Under the pieces are notes generated by a model. It searched no databases. It was not told the DNA's origin and worked only from the letters and a program-made list of their open reading frames with translations. A stretch of 64,000 nt of DNA, taken from assembly GCF_022179545.1 (NCBI RefSeq), contig NZ_AP025518.1:2790001-2854000 (forward strand), in the 5' to 3' direction. Below are positions 11,946 to 20,207 of the stretch, in pieces (the stretch's first letter is position 1; each line of letters opens with the position of its first letter). The translations under genes and the position numbers were made by a program. This stretch comes from Mycolicibacterium fortuitum subsp. fortuitum. GTDB taxonomy: Bacteria; Actinomycetota; Actinomycetes; Mycobacteriales; Mycobacteriaceae.

Positions 11946-13606
11946 CTTCCGCCGGCGGGCAGCACGTGGTCGGCGACCTTGTCGGTGCTCACGCACAGCG
12001 AGCATACGAAGGCGTCGTGCGTCTCACATTTGAGCATGTCGGGGCGTTCGTAATCGTGGTGGCAGACATGGCATTTGAGATGCGCGCCGGACGGGTTGCC
12101 GAACTCGTCGAACATCGGCAGGTCGATGCCGTCGTCGGTGCGGCGCAGGTAGTACTTGCCCTTGGTGGCGACGGCGATGATCGGCGGCAACACCAGTGCC
12201 AGGCCGATCGCCACGAGCGGGGAGTACGGCCGCACCGCCTCGCCGAGTCCGCCGAAGAACGCGATCACCGACAGTCCGGCGGCGACGAGCATCGAACCGA
12301 AGCCGACGGGGTTGAACGCGTACAGCATGCCGCGCCGGAATTCGGGCACCTTCGGTGACAGCTTGAGCAGGTACTTGTTGAACACGATGTCGCTGGCGAC
12401 GACCACCACCCACGCCATGCCGCAGTTGGCGTAGAAACCGAGGATCGTGTTGAGGAAGTCGAACATGTTGGCTTCCATCAGGATCAGCGCGATCAACAGG
12501 TTCAAGCCGAGGAAGACCAGACGTCCGGGATAGTGCTTGGTGACGCGGGTGAACGCGTTGGTCCACGCCAGCGAACCCGAGTACGCATTGGTGACGTTGA
12601 TCTTGATCTGGCTGATGACCACGAGGACGACGGCGAGGGTCATCGCCAGCCATCCGGGCAGGAAGTTCTCGTAGATCTCCAGGAACTGGTGTACGGGTTG
12701 GTTGGCGATTCCGGCACTGTCTGCGACGTTGGCGATGAGGTAGACCGCGAGGAAGAGTCCGACGATCTGCTTGACTGCACCGAAGAACACCCAACCGGGG
12801 CCGGCCAGGATCATCCAGGTCCACCAGCTGCGCTTGTTCTCCGGCGTGAGCGGCGGCATGAAGCGTAGGTAGTCATTCTGTTCGGCGATCTGGGCGATGA
12901 GCGACAGGCACACGCCCGCGGCCAGCAGCGTGGAGCCGAGATCGAAGCCCTTGACTCCGTTTTCGCCCTGATAGGCGAAGAACTGACCGACCGACTCCGG
13001 ATGGCTCACGACGAGATAGACGAACGGCGCGACCATCAGGACCAGCCACAGCGGCGTCGTCCAGACCTGCAGCGTGGAAAGCGCTTTCATGCCGTAGATG
13101 ACGAGCGGAAATATGACCAGGGTGGAGACCGCATAGCCCAGCGGCAGCGGGATGTGGAGGCCCAATTCGAGGCCCTGGGCCATGATCGAGCCTTCGAGGG
13201 CGAAGAATATGAAGGTGAACGTCGCGAAGATGACGTTGGTGACGACGGAGCCGTAGTAGCCGAATCCGCTACCGCGCGTGACGAGATCGAGGTCGATGTT
13301 GTAGCGCGCGGAATAGTAGGCGACCGGGAATCCGGTGAAGACGACGACTACCGCGAAGATCAGGATGCCCCACAGCGCGTTGGTGGTGCCGTACGAGATG
13401 CCGATGTTGGCGCCGATCGCGAAGTCGGCCAGGTAGGCGATGCCGCCGAGGGCGGAGATCCCCACCACGCGGGTCGACCATTTCCGGTAGCTGCGCGGCG
13501 CGAACCGCAACGTGTAGTCCTCCAGGGTCTCCCTGGTGGCATTCATTGTGTCGAGGCGGTCCTCGACGGTTTCATCCGCCGGCTTGCTGCCGAGGTCCTG
13601 TGTCAT
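11942..13606 (-). CDS. NCS1-family (purine/cytosine-type) permease with C-terminal Cys/His cluster
   Basis: 554-residue inner-membrane transporter of the nucleobase:cation symporter-1 type, with about 12 predicted membrane helices between residues 45 and 480 and the family's conserved Asn and Gly-rich helix segments ([41 protein letters not shown]). The cytoplasmic C-terminus is unusual. It holds the series [16 protein letters not shown], then ETH and CSLC, a zinc-ribbon-like pattern in the last 45 residues that I do not know from canonical NCS1 permeases. A likely -10 element TAATTT (complement of 13614-13619) lies 7 nt before the ATG. The substrate cannot be told from sequence. Confidence 0.85.
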   Translation of the reverse strand: MTQDLGSKPADETVEDRLDTMNATRETLEDYTLRFAPRSYRKWSTRVVGISALGGIAYLADFAIGANIGISYGTTNALWGILIFAVVVVFTGFPVAYYSARYNIDLDLVTRGSGFGYYGSVVTNVIFATFTFIFFALEGSIMAQGLELGLHIPLPLGYAVSTLVIFPLVIYGMKALSTLQVWTTPLWLVLMVAPFVYLVVSHPESVGQFFAYQGENGVKGFDLGSTLLAAGVCLSLIAQIAEQNDYLRFMPPLTPENKRSWWTWMILAGPGWVFFGAVKQIVGLFLAVYLIANVADSAGIANQPVHQFLEIYENFLPGWLAMTLAVVLVVISQIKINVTNAYSGSLAWTNAFTRVTKHYPGRLVFLGLNLLIALILMEANMFDFLNTILGFYANCGMAWVVVVASDIVFNKYLLKLSPKVPEFRRGMLYAFNPVGFGSMLVAAGLSVIAFFGGLGEAVRPYSPLVAIGLALVLPPIIAVATKGKYYLRRTDDGIDLPMFDEFGNPSGAHLKCHVCHHDYERPDMLKCETHDAFVCSLCVSTDKVADHVLPAGGS

Positions 13607-13745
13607 GCCGGAAAAATTAAGAGCGGCTTGTTACCTGCGGATGACGGCCGTGTTCCCAGCGTGAACAGATTTCCGACGTTGCCGGCAGGTACATGCCGGC
13701 CACCGGCCCCGCCACTTCTGTAACAAGGCGGTAGCGTGCACGGAT

Positions 13746-14189
13746 ATGACGAGTATGACGAATATGCGAAAAGCGACAACCACGGTCGGTGCGGCGCTGG
13801 TTCTGGCAGCCGCGGGTATGGCGGTCTCGAACGCAACGTCGTATGCGGAACCCGATGCCCAGGGCCACAAGGTCAAGTACACGCTGACCTCCGGCGCACC
13901 TTACGAATTCGACCTCTACTACCTGACTGCGCAGCCGCCGAGCAAGGACGCGTACAACGCTGACGCGTACAAGTACCTGCAGAAGGCGACGGTGAACGTC
14001 GGCCCTGATGCGCCGTGGGTGTTCGAGACCACGCTCGCCGACCCGCAGTGGGCGATCTTCACGGTTGCCAGCACCACGCACGGCGGCCGGGCGGAGCCCA
14101 ACGCGCACTGCGAAATTGCCGTCGACGGCCAGATCGCCGTCCAGAACGATCACCCGTACAGCCCGCGCTGCCAGCTCGGTCAGTGGTGA
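13746..14189 (+). CDS. Small secreted protein with MmpS-like C-terminal fold
   Basis: 147 residues with a Sec signal peptide (basic MRKATTT, hydrophobic VGAALVLAAAGMAVS, cleavage probably after the Ala-rich stretch near residue 33). The C-terminal half resembles the extracytoplasmic beta-domain of mycobacterial MmpS proteins: a Trp-Val-Phe-Glu-Thr-Thr strand, then HCEIAVDGQIAVQ and a second Cys near the end, which could form a disulfide. Unlike MmpS proteins it should lose its membrane anchor, and no mmpL gene is adjacent. Three in-frame ATGs (13746, 13755, 13764) are possible. A TAGCGT -10-like element at 13732-13737 suggests a nearly leaderless mRNA. The MmpS relationship is my reading of the pattern. 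Confidence 0.7.
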   Translation: MTSMTNMRKATTTVGAALVLAAAGMAVSNATSYAEPDAQGHKVKYTLTSGAPYEFDLYYLTAQPPSKDAYNADAYKYLQKATVNVGPDAPWVFETTLADPQWAIFTVASTTHGGRAEPNAHCEIAVDGQIAVQNDHPYSPRCQLGQW

Positions 14190-14204
14190 TCTGACCTTCT
14201 GGTC

Positions 14205-14229
14205 GCAGTTCCCACAAGGTGGGAACTGC
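14205..14229 (+). terminator. Perfect hairpin after the MmpS-like gene
   Basis: An 11-bp perfect stem (GCAGTTCCCAC and its complement) with a 3-nt loop starts 16 nt after the stop codon. There is no T-tract, as is common for mycobacterial terminators. It ends 1 nt before a TTGACC element that belongs to the SOS promoter downstream. Confidence 0.6.
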
Positions 14230-14242
14230 CTTGACCTCGCCA

Positions 14243-14258
14243 TCGAACTGGTGTTCGA
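14243..14258. promoter_or_regulatory. Perfect LexA SOS box without a recognised target gene
   Basis: TCGAACTGGTGTTCGA matches the mycobacterial LexA site TCGAAC-N4-GTTCGA at every fixed base. It sits between a TTGACC -35-like hexamer (14231-14236) and a TTCGAT -10-like hexamer (14254-14259) with 17-nt spacing, the same layout as the SOS promoter at 15324-15352. The downstream + strand offers ATG 14264 (frame to 14485) or GTG 14266 (frame to 14490). Confidence 0.85.
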
Positions 14259-14265
14259 TAGTCAT

Positions 14266-14490
14266 GTGCACGACGGAGCGGTTCCGCTTCCGGTCCGAAG
14301 TGCGATTGACTGGGCAAGCGCCCTCGGCGCGCGCCGGTGCCGTACCCGAAACCGCGGCATCGGCGCACCAGTCTCAGCCCGACTCAGCTGCCTGCACCGC
14401 CGCCGTGATGGCGCGTGCGAGATCGGCGGGCGCCTCGACATGTGCCAGGTGGCCTTGCCCTGGCAATCGGACGATTTTCGCTTGAGGTAG
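14266..14490 (+). other. Possible short SOS-driven ORF or gene remnant
   Basis: A GTG lies 6 nt after the -10-like element of the SOS promoter, exactly where the radical SAM gene starts relative to its own SOS promoter. The reading frame encodes 74 residues (start MHDGAVPLPVRSAIDWASALGA... in part) and runs into the antisense 3' end of the hydrolase gene. An alternative frame from ATG 14264 gives 73 residues. I recognise neither product. The basic, Arg-rich second half looks like non-coding GC-rich sequence, so this may be the stump of a deleted SOS gene. Confidence 0.25.
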
Positions 14491-15189
14491 CGCGTCCGCG
14501 AACGGGGTGAAGGCGGTGCCGTACGGAGCCCGGTCCTGGTTCAGGGCGCCGAGCACGAGGGTCACAGGAATGTCGATGCGCCGGTAGTCGCCGAATTCTG
14601 GTTGGTACGAATTGATTGCGGCCAATTCGTCTGCCAGGGGCGCCGCGAGCGTTCGGAGCACCGGCCACGCCGGGCTGCGCCGTAGTTCGGCGACATAGGC
14701 ATCGGGAAATCCGGAGACCTCGGTATTTACCAGCGTGACCGCCTGGTCGAGATCGCCGGCCGTGATGGCGCGGCGAAGCTGGGGTATGACGTTCGGGGCG
14801 AAGGGGTGGCCGACCGGTTCGTAGGCGATCACCGACCGGATATGAGTCGTGTCGAGCGCGGTCTCCAGCGCGATGAGCGCGCCGTAACTCCAACCGAACA
14901 GGTGGACGGGACCGAGCTGATCCAGGGTGTGGCGGAGGTCGGCGATCTCAACACCCACCGAATAGTCGGTACCCAGGGTGCCGCTGGGACTGCGCCCCCG
15001 GCGGTTGAGGATGGCCACCGGGTTGGGCAGCTCGATGGCATCCGCCACCGGCTGCCACGTCGCCGCGTCGGCCATGACGCCGGGGACAACCACCAGGGGG
15101 ATGCCGGTGCCGGGACGGACCCGGTGGCTCAGCGTGGTGCCGGCGCGGTTGTACTCGACTGTGCCGGTGAGCGGTGGCGTGAATGTCAT
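14374..15189 (-). CDS. Alpha/beta hydrolase
   Basis: 271-residue cytoplasmic hydrolase of the alpha/beta fold. The oxyanion region VVPGVMADAATW, the nucleophile elbow GWSYG (Ser about residue 106), a candidate acid near LGALNQDRAPYG and the catalytic His in GQGHLAHVE near the C-terminus are all visible. Substrate unknown; sequence resembles generic esterase/lactonase-like members of actinobacteria. It stands alone on the minus strand between the MmpS-like gene and the radical SAM gene. No clear ribosome site precedes the ATG. Confidence 0.82.
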   Translation of the reverse strand: MTFTPPLTGTVEYNRAGTTLSHRVRPGTGIPLVVVPGVMADAATWQPVADAIELPNPVAILNRRGRSPSGTLGTDYSVGVEIADLRHTLDQLGPVHLFGWSYGALIALETALDTTHIRSVIAYEPVGHPFAPNVIPQLRRAITAGDLDQAVTLVNTEVSGFPDAYVAELRRSPAWPVLRTLAAPLADELAAINSYQPEFGDYRRIDIPVTLVLGALNQDRAPYGTAFTPFADALPQAKIVRLPGQGHLAHVEAPADLARAITAAVQAAESG

Positions 15190-15335
15190 TGTGGCCCAGG
15201 TCCAATCGTGAATCGTCGGAAGGCATGCAGCGGCCGGTCGTTCACCGGCTCATTGCTACGAACCCGGCCGAGGCGAACGGTGTTCCCCGTTCGCGCGTCA
15301 ACCTCGACACGTGTGCGATAGCCTTGACATCCGGA

Positions 15336-15351
15336 TCGAACGGATGTTCGA
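15336..15351. promoter_or_regulatory. Perfect LexA SOS box of the radical SAM gene
   Basis: TCGAACGGATGTTCGA is a perfect SOS box. A consensus -35 TTGACA lies at 15324-15329 and, after 17 nt, TTCGAT at 15347-15352 can serve as the -10, so LexA would cover the promoter. Transcription should begin at or near GTG 15359. Confidence 0.9.
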
Positions 15352-15358
15352 TTATGGT

Positions 15359-16375
15359 GTGCGCTGGGACGGGCAGGGGATCGGAGTCGACGACGGTGCA
15401 CTGCCGGGACTTCAGCGGGTTGGCTTCGTTCGGAGTGTCCGCTCACCGCAGTTCGAGGGGATGACCTTCCACGAGGTGCTGTGCAAATCGGCCCTCAACA
15501 AGGTGCCGGCGGCCTCGGCGCTGCCTTTTCGCTTCACCGTCAACGGTTATCGGGGCTGTAGCCATGCCTGCCGGTACTGTTTTGCCCGCCCCACTCACGA
15601 GTACCTCGATCTGGACTCCGGGGCTGACTTCGACACACAGGTGGTGGTCAAGACCAACGTGGCCGAGGTGCTCCGTCGGGAACTGCGCCGGCCGTCCTGG
15701 AACCGAGAGACGGTCGCGCTGGGCACCAACACCGACCCCTATCAGCGGGCCGAGGGCCGGTATGCGCTCATGCCCGGCATCATCGAGGCGCTGGCGGGTT
15801 CGGGAACCCCGTTCTCCATCCTCACCAAGGGCACGTTGCTGCGTCGCGATCTCGGTCTGATCGCCGATGCGTCCCACCGGGTACCGGTGAGCGTGGCGGT
15901 GTCCTTGGCGGTTGGTGACGACGCGCTGCACGGCGACGTCGAACCCGGGACGCCGTCGCCGCAAGCCCGCCTCGCCCTGATCTCGGCAATCCGCGAGGCG
16001 GGCCTTGAGTGTCACGTCATGGTTGCCCCGGTGTTGCCGTACCTGACCGATTCCGTCGAGCACCTCGATGCCTTGCTCGGCCGGATCGCGGCGGCAGGCG
16101 CAAGCGGGGTCACCGTCTTCGGCTTGCATCTGCGCGGCTCCACCCGCGGCTGGTTCATGGATTGGCTGGGACGCTCACGTCCCGACCTGGTCGGTGAATA
16201 CCAGCGGTTGTATCGGCGTGGGGCGTACCTGCCCGCGGAGTACCGCGACATGCTGCGGGCGCGCGTCGCTCCGTTGGTTGCCCGCCACGGTCTGTCACGG
16301 ACGGCGCGGATGATGCCGGTGCCGGCGACGACGATTGCAGCCGAGCCGGCAATCGCACAGCCGACGCTGTTCTGA
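15359..16375 (+). CDS. Radical SAM protein, spore-photoproduct-lyase-like (Rv2578c homologue)
   Basis: The 338-residue protein has the [4Fe-4S]-binding CX3CX2C motif RGCSHACRYCFARP (Cys67, Cys71, Cys74), followed by the ALGTNTDPYQ and SILTKGTLL strands typical of the SplB-like (Rv0103-type/COG1533) group. Family members are thought to act on DNA lesions or be of unknown function; the enzyme's reaction is not known. The start is decided by the promoter: ATG 15344 and the GTG at 15311 lie in or before the SOS box, while GTG 15359 begins MRWDGQ, matching the MRW start of Rv2578c, and is 6 nt after the -10. DNA-damage control by LexA is therefore expected. Confidence 0.9.
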   Translation: MRWDGQGIGVDDGALPGLQRVGFVRSVRSPQFEGMTFHEVLCKSALNKVPAASALPFRFTVNGYRGCSHACRYCFARPTHEYLDLDSGADFDTQVVVKTNVAEVLRRELRRPSWNRETVALGTNTDPYQRAEGRYALMPGIIEALAGSGTPFSILTKGTLLRRDLGLIADASHRVPVSVAVSLAVGDDALHGDVEPGTPSPQARLALISAIREAGLECHVMVAPVLPYLTDSVEHLDALLGRIAAAGASGVTVFGLHLRGSTRGWFMDWLGRSRPDLVGEYQRLYRRGAYLPAEYRDMLRARVAPLVARHGLSRTARMMPVPATTIAAEPAIAQPTLF

Positions 16376-16394
16376 CGTTCGCTTGAGGAAACCG

Positions 16395-17669
16395 TCAGCT
16401 CTTGTTGCGCTTGACCTGATTGAACGGCACACCGCGATCGGCTGCGTGCTCGCGCGGGAAGCCCAGGATCCGCTCGCCGATGACGTTGCGCGCCATCTCC
16501 GAGCTGCCGCCGCCCAGCGATCCGGTCTGCCGGGACAGGTAACGCACACCGATCTCCATCAGCCCGGCCAACTCCGGCGCGTCGTCAGAACCCTCGTCGA
16601 CCACACCGGCCGTGCCGGCGATGGCCAGCGCGGTGTCCACCTCGAGTTCGGTGGTCTCGGCATGGAAAAGCCGGATCAATGTGCCCGCATTCGGCGGCAG
16701 CGAACCGTTTCCGATCGCCTTGCCCACGTGTTCGATGAGCTGCTTCTTGACTATCCGTCGCACCAAGGCGCGCCCGGCGAGGTCCTGCACGCGCGCATCG
16801 TCGCCCTGCCCCGTGGCCTCGGCCAGCCCGACGTGATCCGGCGGCATCTCGTTCGCGTTCTCGGCCCCGGTCCCGCTGGCGAACTCGGAACCGCCACCGA
16901 CGGCCCGACGCTCATGGTGCAGCTGACGCGACGCGACGGTCCATCCATCGTTGACCTCGCCCACCACGGCATCGGCGGGCAGCTCCAGATTGTCGAAGAA
17001 CTCCTCGCAGAATTCTTCGTTGCCGTTCACCTCGGTGATGCGCCGCATCGTGATGCCCGGTGCGTTCAGCGGTACCAGGAACATGGTCAGGCCCTCGTGT
17101 TTGGGCACTGTCCAGTCGGTGCGGGCCAGCATCAGCCCGTAGTCGGCGGCAAATGCACTGGTGCTCCAGGTCTTGGCGCCGTTGATGACCCAGGTGTCAC
17201 CCTTGAGTTCGGCACGGGTGATCACGCCTGCAAGATCGGAACCGCCGCTCGGCTCCGACAACAGCTGGCAGAGCACCTCGTCACCGCGGATCGCAGCCGA
17301 AATACGCTCGCGTTTCTGATCTTCGCTGCCCATGTCGAGGATCGTCGCGCCACAGATCGTGAACGACGGGGTGTTCAGGATCAACGGCATCTCGTAATTG
17401 CGGCATTCGTCGTTGAACGCCCGCTGGTAGGCGTAATCGAGACCCAGGCCGCCGTACTCGCGCGGGAAGCAGATGCCGGCGAATCCACCTGAGTAGAGTC
17501 GCTTCTGCAATTCCTTTGCGCGTTCCCAGGATTCGGCTTCGGCGCGGACGGCGAACGGGGGGTTGTCCGGGTCGATGGCAGGCATGTTCTCAGCCAGCCA
17601 GGCCCGGGCGCGCTGGGCGAACTCTTCGACAGACTCGGTGGTCGCGGTGGTGCTCACGGTGTCGGTCAT
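16395..17669 (-). CDS. Acyl-CoA dehydrogenase (FadE type, possible catalytic or partner subunit)
   Basis: Flavoprotein of 424 residues that would introduce an alpha,beta double bond in an acyl-CoA. Seen: FAD/substrate-loop motifs LLSEPSGGSDLAG and WVINGAKTWSTSAF, and the C-terminal GSLGGGSSEMARNVIGERILGFPREH. The frame is open far upstream, but ATG 17669 overlaps the stop of the next FadE gene by 4 nt (ATGA) and opens a normal N-terminus. Two adjacent, unlike FadE genes in mycobacteria often encode heterotetramers used for steroid or bulky acyl-CoA substrates; that is likely but not proven here. Confidence 0.92.
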   Translation of the reverse strand: MTDTVSTTATTESVEEFAQRARAWLAENMPAIDPDNPPFAVRAEAESWERAKELQKRLYSGGFAGICFPREYGGLGLDYAYQRAFNDECRNYEMPLILNTPSFTICGATILDMGSEDQKRERISAAIRGDEVLCQLLSEPSGGSDLAGVITRAELKGDTWVINGAKTWSTSAFAADYGLMLARTDWTVPKHEGLTMFLVPLNAPGITMRRITEVNGNEEFCEEFFDNLELPADAVVGEVNDGWTVASRQLHHERRAVGGGSEFASGTGAENANEMPPDHVGLAEATGQGDDARVQDLAGRALVRRIVKKQLIEHVGKAIGNGSLPPNAGTLIRLFHAETTELEVDTALAIAGTAGVVDEGSDDAPELAGLMEIGVRYLSRQTGSLGGGSSEMARNVIGERILGFPREHAADRGVPFNQVKRNKS

Positions 17670-18826
17670 GCCCCGATCTCCTCGGCTGCGTGGTTCTTGC
17701 GGCTCAGTGCGTATACCGCGCGGTGGTGGTCTTCGGGTGAGCCGTAGAGCGCCCGGTACAGCGCGACGCGCCGCAGGTAAAGGTGCAGATCGTGTTCCCA
17801 GGTCACGCCGATGCCGCCGTGTAGCTGCACGCAGTCCTGCAGCATCACAGGAGCGCGTTCGGCGACATAGGCTTTCGCGACGCTGACGAGCTTGGGCGCT
17901 TCGGGGGAGCGCGAGGCCACGGCCGCCACGGCGCCTGCGGTCGTGGCACGCGCCGCCTCGAACCACATCTTCATATCCGCGGCCCGATGTTTGAGTGCCT
18001 GATACGAGGCGAGTGGCCGACCGAAGCTGTGCCGGTCGGTAAGCCACTGATTGGTCATCGTCAGCACCGTGTCGAGGATTCCGACGATCTCGGCACATTG
18101 CAGCACCAGGGCCATCTGGCGCTGGCGTTCGATGATCGCCGGGGTCTGCTCGGCGGTACCCACCGCGGCGGACGCATCGACTTCCACGCCGTCGAATTGC
18201 ACTCGGGCGTAACGCTTGACCAGGTCCACCGAGTTCTGGGGGCTGACTGTCACCCCGGCGGCGGCGGTCGGCACCACGAACTGCCTGATCTGTCCGTCAC
18301 AGGCGGCGACCACCAGCACGGTGTCACTGTGGTCGCCGGCTTCGACACGGTCCTTGACGCCGTCGATGCGGTAGCCCGCCTGGGTGGGGGTGGCCGTGGT
18401 GCCGAGCCCGGTGACGGCCTGCAGTGCGCTGAATGGCCGCGTGGGCTCATAGGCCGCCCACGACGCCACTGTCTGGCCGGCGACCAGTGATTCGATCAGT
18501 TCCTCGTGCCCGCCGGGCGCTTCGACGAGGCCCGCCAGCACGATACTGACCGGATGCAATGGGCCGGGTGCCACGGTATGGCCGGCCAGTTCGGCCAGCA
18601 GCGCCAGGTCGGTGACCCCGTCTCCCGAGGGACTGCCGCCGCCCAGTTCCTCGGGCACGAGCAGGCTGGCCCACCCCAATTCGGCTGCGCGCCCCCACCA
18701 TCCGGTGTCGAACGGGATGTCCTCCGCGTGTAGCTCACGCACCCGGCTCAGTGGCACCTCCTTTTCGAGGAAGGCCTGCGCGGTGGAGGTGAACAGCATC
18801 TGTTCGGGATTTGCCACATCGGTCAT
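17666..18826 (-). CDS. Acyl-CoA dehydrogenase (second FadE subunit)
   Basis: 386 residues with the acyl-CoA dehydrogenase fold. The C-terminal domain is clear (QLHGGIGVTWEHDLHLYLRR, the usual QxHGGxG flavin contact), and TDRHSFGRPLASYQALKHRAADM marks the middle. The N-terminal flavin loop is degenerate compared with its neighbour (the usual TEP.GGSD is not seen), as expected of a partner subunit in an alpha2beta2 enzyme. Translationally coupled to the downstream FadE gene. The preceding gene is the amidohydrolase, 40 nt away, so all three probably form one transcript. Confidence 0.9.
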   Translation of the reverse strand: MTDVANPEQMLFTSTAQAFLEKEVPLSRVRELHAEDIPFDTGWWGRAAELGWASLLVPEELGGGSPSGDGVTDLALLAELAGHTVAPGPLHPVSIVLAGLVEAPGGHEELIESLVAGQTVASWAAYEPTRPFSALQAVTGLGTTATPTQAGYRIDGVKDRVEAGDHSDTVLVVAACDGQIRQFVVPTAAAGVTVSPQNSVDLVKRYARVQFDGVEVDASAAVGTAEQTPAIIERQRQMALVLQCAEIVGILDTVLTMTNQWLTDRHSFGRPLASYQALKHRAADMKMWFEAARATTAGAVAAVASRSPEAPKLVSVAKAYVAERAPVMLQDCVQLHGGIGVTWEHDLHLYLRRVALYRALYGSPEDHHRAVYALSRKNHAAEEIGA

Positions 18827-18866
18827 AGAGTCGGCCCAGCTTCTCAGGTATGCGGAAAGGAGGTGA

Positions 18867-20096
18867 TCAGTTCAGTACGAGCGCCGGTACATCGGGCCGG
18901 TACACCTTCTTGTTCTCGACCTTGAACAGGTCGACAAGGTTGCCGCCCATGACCTTTCGGACGCCCTCGTTATCCAGGCCGTGTGCCACCAGATCGTCGA
19001 CCAGGTTGATCGGATCGGCCAGTCCCTCGGGGTGCGGCCAGTCGGATCCGAAGATGATGCGGTCCACGCCGCACAGATCGGCCATCTGCTTGAAGTCGTC
19101 CTCCCAGAACGGGGCGACGTAGACGCAGCGCTTGAACGCCTCGATCGGGTCCTCGGGGAACTCCTGCGGCATCTTCGAGTAGACGTCCTTGAACTGGTAG
19201 AACAGGTACGGCACCCACGAGGCGCCGTTCTCCACCGAAAGGATCCGCAGGTCCGGGTTGCGCGTCAGCGCGCCATGGCAGACCAGCGCGGCCATGGTGT
19301 CCTCGATCGGCCGCTTGCCCATCGCGACCATCCGGAACGATGTCGGCTTGAACGGAAGGAACTCGTCGGCCGGTTCCCAGTCGTTGAGATATTGGGCGTA
19401 GCCGCTGTCGGAGGCGTGCATGCACACGGGGATGCCCGCCTTCACGCAGGCGTCCCAGAACGGGTCGAACTCGGGGAAGCCCAGCGAGCGGGTTCCGCGA
19501 TAACCGGGCACCGGCGCCGGGCGGACCAGTACGGTCTTCGCGCCGCGTTCCAGGCACCACTCGAGTTCTTCGAGTGCGCGGTCCACGACGCCGAGATTGA
19601 TCACCGGCGTGGAGAAGATGCGGTCGGCATAGTTGAACTGCCAGGTCTCGTACATCCACTCGTTGAGGGCGTGGATGATGTCGAGGATCAGGTCGGGATC
19701 GTCCTTGAGGCGTTCCTCGACCAGGCTGGCCAGCGTCGGGAACATGATCGTGTAGTCGAGGCCGAGGCTGTCCAGAACCTCAAGGCGGGCTTCGGGATTG
19801 CGGAACGCGGGGATGGCCTTCATGGGCTTGCCCATCACCTCGCGGTAGCTCTTGCCACCGCTGCCGTGACGGAAGTACTCCTCCTGGGCCCCGGGCCGGG
19901 CGACCACCTCGAACGTCGGGTTCGGGATGTAGTCGCTGATGTGGTTGCGCACCACGATTTTCGTGCGGCCGTGTACGTCGATGTAGTCGATGACGCCCTT
20001 GCGGTGCTCCGGCAGGAACTTGGTGAGCGCTTCCTTCGGCTCATAGAAGTGGTTGTCGGCGTCGAACACCGGGTAGGGAAGCTCGCGTGAGGGCAT
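18867..20096 (-). CDS. Amidohydrolase-family protein (amidohydrolase 2, TIM barrel)
   Basis: 409-residue metal-dependent hydrolase or decarboxylase-like protein. The first strand reads VFDADNHFYEP, where classic members have DxHxH; later candidate ligands are VCMHASDSG and GSDWPHPEG. Proteins of this kind occur in actinobacterial lipid/steroid gene clusters, with reactions mostly unknown. ATG 20096 is preceded by AGGAGG at 7 nt, so I rejected the longer frame to 20189. A palindrome (20131-20145) 35 nt upstream, also found before the TetR gene, suggests repression by that TetR. First gene of the operon with the two FadE genes. Confidence 0.88.
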   Translation of the reverse strand: MPSRELPYPVFDADNHFYEPKEALTKFLPEHRKGVIDYIDVHGRTKIVVRNHISDYIPNPTFEVVARPGAQEEYFRHGSGGKSYREVMGKPMKAIPAFRNPEARLEVLDSLGLDYTIMFPTLASLVEERLKDDPDLILDIIHALNEWMYETWQFNYADRIFSTPVINLGVVDRALEELEWCLERGAKTVLVRPAPVPGYRGTRSLGFPEFDPFWDACVKAGIPVCMHASDSGYAQYLNDWEPADEFLPFKPTSFRMVAMGKRPIEDTMAALVCHGALTRNPDLRILSVENGASWVPYLFYQFKDVYSKMPQEFPEDPIEAFKRCVYVAPFWEDDFKQMADLCGVDRIIFGSDWPHPEGLADPINLVDDLVAHGLDNEGVRKVMGGNLVDLFKVENKKVYRPDVPALVLN

Positions 20097-20130
20097 GTTC
20101 GCCTCCTGGAAGAGTGAGGTTTCCGAAACT

Positions 20131-20145
20131 GGTAATGACGTTACC
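20131..20145. promoter_or_regulatory. Palindromic operator GGTAATGACGTTACC upstream of the amidohydrolase operon
   Basis: GGTAA-TGACG-TTACC has perfect 5-bp arms. The core AATGACGTTACC recurs at 20881-20892 between the TetR gene and the divergent luciferase-like gene, so both sites are probably bound by the TetR encoded at 20208-20846. Confidence 0.7.
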
Positions 20146-20207
20146 ACGCGGTGTCCGGCCTGACCGAGCCCACTCGGGCGATCGCCCAAAGTCCGGGAAA
20201 GGGCTGT

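Noticed and set aside
17670..18098. N-terminal extension of the FadE frame ending at 16395
   Set aside because: The extension overlaps the upstream FadE gene out of frame; the coupled ATG at 17669 gives a normal-length enzyme.
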